Below are positions 60,120-64,000 of a stretch of DNA of 64,000 bases, one piece after another. The position numbers and the translations under genes are program-made. The notes below the pieces were generated by a model. That model did not search any database, was not told the DNA's origin, and saw nothing but the letters and a program-made list of their open reading frames with translations. Within the stretch, counting starts at the first letter, position 1; each line of letters starts with the position of its first letter. Source of the stretch: Streptomyces tauricus (GTDB lineage Bacteria; Actinomycetota; Actinomycetes; Streptomycetales; Streptomycetaceae); the NCBI RefSeq assembly GCF_014650955.1, contig NZ_BMVY01000020.1, forward strand, positions 62,001 through 126,000, written 5' to 3'.

Positions 60120-61607
60120 TTACTTGTAGGCGGCGAAGGCCTTCGAGAAGGCGTTCGCGTCCTGGAGGACCGAGCTGCACGTGGCGTCGGCGGCGGGCTT
60201 GGTGCCGCCCGCGCACTGCTTGTCGCGGGTCGCGGACCACAGGGAGAGCCAGCCGAGCCCCTTCGACTGGGCGAACTTCACGAGCTGGGTGGCGTCCTCG
60301 ACCGTGAAGATCTCCGACACGACGTCGTTGACGCCGATCATCGGGGTGACGGCGACCGCCTTCCAGGCGGCGGAGTCGGAGAGGCCCAGCACCGCCTTGA
60401 TCTGCGCCTGGGTCGCGGTGGCGGCCTGCTCGGCGTAGGTGCCCATGTCACCGCTGTAGGCCGGCCCGTAGTCCATCGCCATGATGTTGACCGTGTCGAT
60501 GCCGACGCCGTTCGCCTTGGCGTCCGCGAGGAGGCTCACGCCGTCCTGGGTGAGGCCCTCCGGCATGACCGGCAGGGTGAACGAGACGTCCAGGCCCGGG
60601 TGTTCGCTCTGGAGCTTCGCGATCGCCTTGGCCCGGCGGGTGTTGGCCGCCTTGTCCGGGAGCGCGCCGCCCTCCACGTCGAAGTCGACCTTCGTCAGGT
60701 CGTACGCGTCCACGGCCTTGCCGTACGCCGCCGCGAGGGCGTCCGCCGAGGCGCAGTTCAGCGCCAGTTCGGAGCCCGCCGCGCCGCCGAACGAGACGCG
60801 TACGTCACCGCCCTTGGCCCGCAGTGCGCCGATCTGCGCGGCGACCGCGTCGCCGCCGAGGTCCGTCACCCCGCCCCACTTGGGGGTGCAGCCGCCGCCG
60901 TCCGTGACGAAGGCGAGGTTGTACTCCTTCACGCCGGTGGCCGCGGAGTGGGCGAGCAGGTCGAAGGCGGGGTAGAGCGAGGTGTCGACGTAGGGCGCGA
61001 AGCCGGCGCCGGCGGCCGTGCCGCTGCCGGTGGTCCCGGAGGGTGTCGGGGTGGCGCTCGGAGGCTTGGTCGTGGTGGCCGTGGGGGTCGGCGTGGCCGT
61101 CGGGGTCGCGGTGGACTTCGTCGGTTCCGGTGACGGGGACGAGGTCTGCGTGGGACGGCCGGTGGGTTCCGGTGTCGCGCCGTCGTCCACCGAGCACTTG
61201 GCGCCGTCGACAAGACAGCCGGTCGGGTCGCCGGCTCCCTTCACCACGAAGCCGACGGTCACCGCCTCGCCCTGCGCGAGCCCGTCCTTGTCCCAGGACG
61301 GCGGCTTCACGGTGACGTGCCGCCCGCTCACCTGGGACTCGGCGTTCCACAGCGAACTCAGCTCCGCGCCCGACGGCAGGTCGAACTCCAGCGTCCAGTC
61401 CTTCTTCGCACCGGCGCTGTCGTTGGCCACGACGTACTGCGCGGTGTAACCCGTCGACCAGTCGCTGGTCTTCGTGTACGCGGCACCGACGCCCGCCGCC
61501 TGGGCCGTACCGGAGAACAGGAACGCCCCGCCGCCGACCACGGCCGCGGCCACCACGCCGCCTATCGCCTTGTTCCTGCCACTGGCCATGCGCCGGTGCG
61601 TACTCAT
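60120..61607 (-). CDS. Secreted CBM2-GH18 chitinase
   Basis: A 495-residue chitinase. A signal peptide (KAIGGVVAAAVVGGGAFLFS, cut near AQA-AGV) is followed by a CBM2-type carbohydrate-binding module (about 40-140, with YTKTSDWSTGYTAQYVVAND), a Pro/Thr/Ser linker (about 150-205) and a GH18 barrel. The GH18 catalytic motif is seen in KVDFDVEGGAL, with the acid/base Glu after D-F-D-V. It cuts chitin outside the cell. The ATG at 61607 follows GGCAGGC, and the stop is TAA. It lies downstream of and codirectional with a response regulator/kinase pair. A DasR-like site lies about 160 bp upstream. Confidence 0.93.
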   Translation of the reverse strand: MSTHRRMASGRNKAIGGVVAAAVVGGGAFLFSGTAQAAGVGAAYTKTSDWSTGYTAQYVVANDSAGAKKDWTLEFDLPSGAELSSLWNAESQVSGRHVTVKPPSWDKDGLAQGEAVTVGFVVKGAGDPTGCLVDGAKCSVDDGATPEPTGRPTQTSSPSPEPTKSTATPTATPTPTATTTKPPSATPTPSGTTGSGTAAGAGFAPYVDTSLYPAFDLLAHSAATGVKEYNLAFVTDGGGCTPKWGGVTDLGGDAVAAQIGALRAKGGDVRVSFGGAAGSELALNCASADALAAAYGKAVDAYDLTKVDFDVEGGALPDKAANTRRAKAIAKLQSEHPGLDVSFTLPVMPEGLTQDGVSLLADAKANGVGIDTVNIMAMDYGPAYSGDMGTYAEQAATATQAQIKAVLGLSDSAAWKAVAVTPMIGVNDVVSEIFTVEDATQLVKFAQSKGLGWLSLWSATRDKQCAGGTKPAADATCSSVLQDANAFSKAFAAYK

Positions 61608-61741
61608 CGCGTGCCTGCCTTCGCTGTACGGGGCCCCGGTTTCCGCGAACGGACCGAGGGTGGGGGTGCGGCAGCACGCTAGCGAGCCAGAACCCGGCAA
61701 AACGCCTGATCCGGACGGGACTCGTGGTTCTTAGGGTGCGC

Positions 61742-63214
61742 TTAAGGAAGGGATCGGGGACGGTTAAAGGTCGAGACCAATTTGGCGGGTCTGCGCCGGC
61801 GCACCGAGCCCCGGTGACCGCGCCGCTCGGGCTCGCACCCGTCCAGCTGGATCCAGATCCTCACCTCGGTGCCGCCGAGTACGGAACGGCCGATCCGTAC
61901 GTCACCGCCCGTCGACTCCGCGAGCCGGCGCACGATGTCCAGGCCGAGCCCGGTCGAGCCGTCGGCGCCCGAGCCGCGGCCACGGGCCATCGCGGCCTGC
62001 GGGTCGGCTATGCCCGGGCCCGCGTCCGAGACGAGGACGATCACCGCGTCCTCGCCGTTGTGCACGTCGACCGCGAAGGCCGTGCCCTCGGCCGTGTGCC
62101 GGAACACGTTCCCGAGCAGCGCGTCGAGCGCGGCGACCAGATCGGCGCGGGCCACCGGTATCCGTACGGGCCGGTCGACCCCGGCCACCCGCACCTTGCG
62201 TCCCTCGTCCTCCGCGAGCGCCGACCAGAAGTCCATGCGCTCCCGGACCACCTCGGCCGCGTCGCAGCCGACGCCGACGCCGACCGCCGCGGTCTGCGGC
62301 TTGGCGTCCCGGGCCGTGCGGATGATCGTGTCGACCTCGCGCTCCAACTGGGCGACGGCGGCCCGGGTCTGCTCGGCGGCCGGCCCGTCGCCGAGCGAGG
62401 CCGCGTTCAGCCGCAGCACCGTGAGCGGTGTACGCAGCCGGTGCGAGAGGTCGGCCGCCAGCTCCCGTTCGTTCGCCAGGAGTTGGACGACCTGGTCCGC
62501 CATGGAGTTGAAGGCGACCGCCGCGAGCCGCAGCTCGGTCGGCCCCTCCTCGGGCACGCGCGCACCCAGCTTCCCCTCCCCCAGTTCGTGCGCGCTCTCC
62601 ACCAGGCGCTGCGCGGGCTGCACCATCCGGACACCGAGCCGGTCGGCCACCGCGACCGAGCCGACGACGAGCGCGACCCCGACCCCGGCGAGGACCGCCC
62701 AGGCCGTGCCCAGGCCGTTGGTGACCTCCGCCTCGGGGACGTACACCTCGACGACCGCGATCTCGCCCGAGCTGAGCGCGACGGGCTGCAACAGCGTGGA
62801 CCCGCCCGGCACTTCGGTGGTGGAGGCGCGGCCCAGCTTCCGGGTCGTGGCGATGTCCTTGTCGGCGGCACGCTGCCGCCCGATGTCGACGGCCTGCTGC
62901 TCCCCACCGGTCCCGCCACCGTCCCCGTCACCGCCGCCAGCGTCACCGCTGTCCCCATCACCGCTGTCCCCGGCGCCGGCAGGTATGTGGACGGCCATTC
63001 CCGCGTCCGAGGCCGCCGAGGCGACGACCCGCTCCAGCTCGTCCCGGTCGGTGGTGATCGAGAGCGCGGGCGCGACGGCCGCCGCCTCCCGCTCGGCGTT
63101 CGAGAACGCCCGGTCCCTCGCCATCTCCCTGATCACCAGGCCCAGCGGGACCGCGAAGGCCACCACCACCATCGTCGTGACGGCCACACAGACCTTGACC
63201 AGCGCCCACCTCAT
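61742..63214 (-). CDS. Sensor histidine kinase
   Basis: A 490-residue membrane kinase with TM1 at about residues 7-29, an extracellular sensor part of about 130 residues, TM2 at about 172-195, HAMP, HisKA with the phosphorylated His in ADLSHRLRTPLTVLRL, and an ATPase domain with VLVSDAGPGIAD and GSTGLGLDIV. The sensor part contains a 20-residue Asp/Gly/Ser-rich run (GDSGDGDSGDAGGGDGDGGG) that could bind cations or simply be flexible. The start overlaps the response regulator stop (ATGA). The signal is unknown. Confidence 0.93.
   Translation of the reverse strand: MRWALVKVCVAVTTMVVVAFAVPLGLVIREMARDRAFSNAEREAAAVAPALSITTDRDELERVVASAASDAGMAVHIPAGAGDSGDGDSGDAGGGDGDGGGTGGEQQAVDIGRQRAADKDIATTRKLGRASTTEVPGGSTLLQPVALSSGEIAVVEVYVPEAEVTNGLGTAWAVLAGVGVALVVGSVAVADRLGVRMVQPAQRLVESAHELGEGKLGARVPEEGPTELRLAAVAFNSMADQVVQLLANERELAADLSHRLRTPLTVLRLNAASLGDGPAAEQTRAAVAQLEREVDTIIRTARDAKPQTAAVGVGVGCDAAEVVRERMDFWSALAEDEGRKVRVAGVDRPVRIPVARADLVAALDALLGNVFRHTAEGTAFAVDVHNGEDAVIVLVSDAGPGIADPQAAMARGRGSGADGSTGLGLDIVRRLAESTGGDVRIGRSVLGGTEVRIWIQLDGCEPERRGHRGSVRRRRPAKLVSTFNRPRSLP
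61766..61781. promoter_or_regulatory. dre-like site upstream of the chitinase
   Basis: AAAGGTCGAGACCAAT matches 12 of 16 positions of the DasR consensus, with the core GGTCNNGACC intact. It lies inside the last codons of the histidine kinase gene, about 160 bp before the chitinase start. Confidence 0.45.
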
Positions 63215-63942
63215 CGCGCCGGCTCCGTGCCCGCCGGACCGCGCAGCCCGCCCTGCCCCGGCGGCTCCAGCTTCACGCCGACCCCGCGCAGGGTGTGCAG
63301 ATAGCGCGGCCGGGCCGCCGTCTCACCCAGCTTCCGCCGCAGCCAGGACAGATGGACGTCGATGGTCTGGTCGTCCCCGTAGGACTGCTGCCACACCTCG
63401 GCCAGCAGCTCCTTGCGCGCCACGACGACACCGGGCCGCCCCGCGAGGAAGGCCAGCAGGTCGAACTCGCGCCGGGTCAGGTCCAGTCGTACGCCGTCCA
63501 GTTCGGCCTGGCGGCGCAGCGGGTCGATGGCGAGGCCGCCGACCCTGAGCTGCGGCGAGGGCGGCGGCTCCGAGGCGGAGGACCGGGCCCGGCGCAGGAC
63601 CGCCGCCATCCTCGCGGACAGGTGCTCCACCGAGAACGGCTTCGTCAGATAGTCGTCCGCGCCGTCGTTCAACAGCCGGACGATCTCCGTCTCGTCGTCC
63701 CGCGCGGTCGCCACGATCACGGGCACGTCGGTGATGCCGCGCAGCATCTTCAGCGCCTCCGACCCGTCCAGGTCGGGCAGGCCGAGATCCAGGATCACGA
63801 CGTCGAAACGGAAATGGGCGACCTCGCGCAACGCCTCAAGGGCCGTACCGACACTGCGCACCGTGTGCGCGGCCTCGGTCAGATGCCGGATGAGGGCGGA
63901 GCGTACGAACTGGTCGTCCTCGACCACGAGCACACTTGCCAT
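63211..63942 (-). CDS. OmpR/PhoB-family response regulator
   Basis: A 243-residue regulator. The receiver domain (1-120) carries the acidic pair VVEDDQF, the phosphorylated Asp in DVVILDLGLPDLDG and the Lys in DYLTKPFSVEHL. The winged-helix output domain (about 140-235) carries LTRREFDLLAFLAGRPGVVV and DVHLSWLRRKLGE. The ATG at 63942 is the family start. It is the first gene of the two-component operon and overlaps the kinase start. Nothing further is resolvable to the window end. Confidence 0.95.
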   Translation of the reverse strand: MASVLVVEDDQFVRSALIRHLTEAAHTVRSVGTALEALREVAHFRFDVVILDLGLPDLDGSEALKMLRGITDVPVIVATARDDETEIVRLLNDGADDYLTKPFSVEHLSARMAAVLRRARSSASEPPPSPQLRVGGLAIDPLRRQAELDGVRLDLTRREFDLLAFLAGRPGVVVARKELLAEVWQQSYGDDQTIDVHLSWLRRKLGETAARPRYLHTLRGVGVKLEPPGQGGLRGPAGTEPAR

Positions 63943-64000
63943 GAGCCGCACCGTACGCCAATCAGGCGAACCGGGTCCTGGGCCTGTGGACAACTCCCGG

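Overview
The window is high-GC actinobacterial chromosome, almost certainly Streptomyces. Third codon positions are mostly G or C and GTG/TTG starts are common. It carries the desferrioxamine operon (desABCD) with iron boxes, adpA with its TTA codon, orn, and the cellobiose locus cebR-cebEFG-bglC. From memory, the gene order follows the S. coelicolor SCO2758-SCO2801 interval. It is core chromosome rather than a mobile island: I see no integrase, intact transposase, phage module or CRISPR array.

Layout. 1-15.5 kb: mostly secreted or membrane functions, namely a GH3 hexosaminidase cut by the window edge, a lipoprotein, an S37 aminopeptidase, a small Cys-rich secreted protein, a fused two-half ABC exporter, an esterase-like-phytase protein, a serine hydrolase, a YkcB/ArnT-like glycosyltransferase, an extracellular endonuclease and a seven-repeat FG-GAP protein. 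15.6-21.4 kb: a translationally coupled operon (Na+/solute symporter, ureohydrolase, TPP enzyme) divergent from a PucR regulator, possibly an arginine/guanidino catabolic unit. 21.4-22 kb: a repeat array. 22-31.7 kb: acyl-CoA metabolism, with a thioesterase, two acyl-CoA dehydrogenases, a TetR regulator with visible operators, a biotin-dependent carboxylase (accD1/accA1) and HMG-CoA lyase, consistent with leucine/isovalerate breakdown. 31.8-34.5 kb: a whiJ-like regulatory trio (ATPase, XRE, DUF397) and a frameshifted Rpn/PD-(D/E)XK-like pseudogene.

34.6-42.2 kb: iron acquisition, with desE, a siderophore-interacting reductase and desABCD under two DmdR/IdeR-type iron boxes. 42.2-50.1 kb: aminosugar functions (GH20 hexosaminidase with a DasR-like site, glmS with a small HU-like partner), a DUF4429 protein, a purple-acid-phosphatase-like enzyme and a universal stress protein. 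50.5-53.5 kb: a small membrane protein, adpA, orn and tRNA-His(GTG). 53.5-60 kb: the cellobiose regulon with two CebR boxes. 60-64 kb: a CBM2-GH18 chitinase downstream of a response regulator/histidine kinase pair.

The most unusual non-genic signal is a family of about 23 copies of a 20-bp GC-rich motif (core GGGGCGCGGGGAAC followed by TGCGC or GGCGC). It forms four clustered, partly tandem arrays with 72-, 40- and 34-35-bp periods and shared T-rich linkers. A second Streptomyces-type repeat appears to have been captured in frame inside accA1. Other candidate regulatory DNA includes a 16-bp inverted repeat near the left edge, a 14-bp-arm inverted repeat before the XRE gene, a 20-bp palindrome before adpA, and a CebR box that contains the bglC ribosome-binding site.
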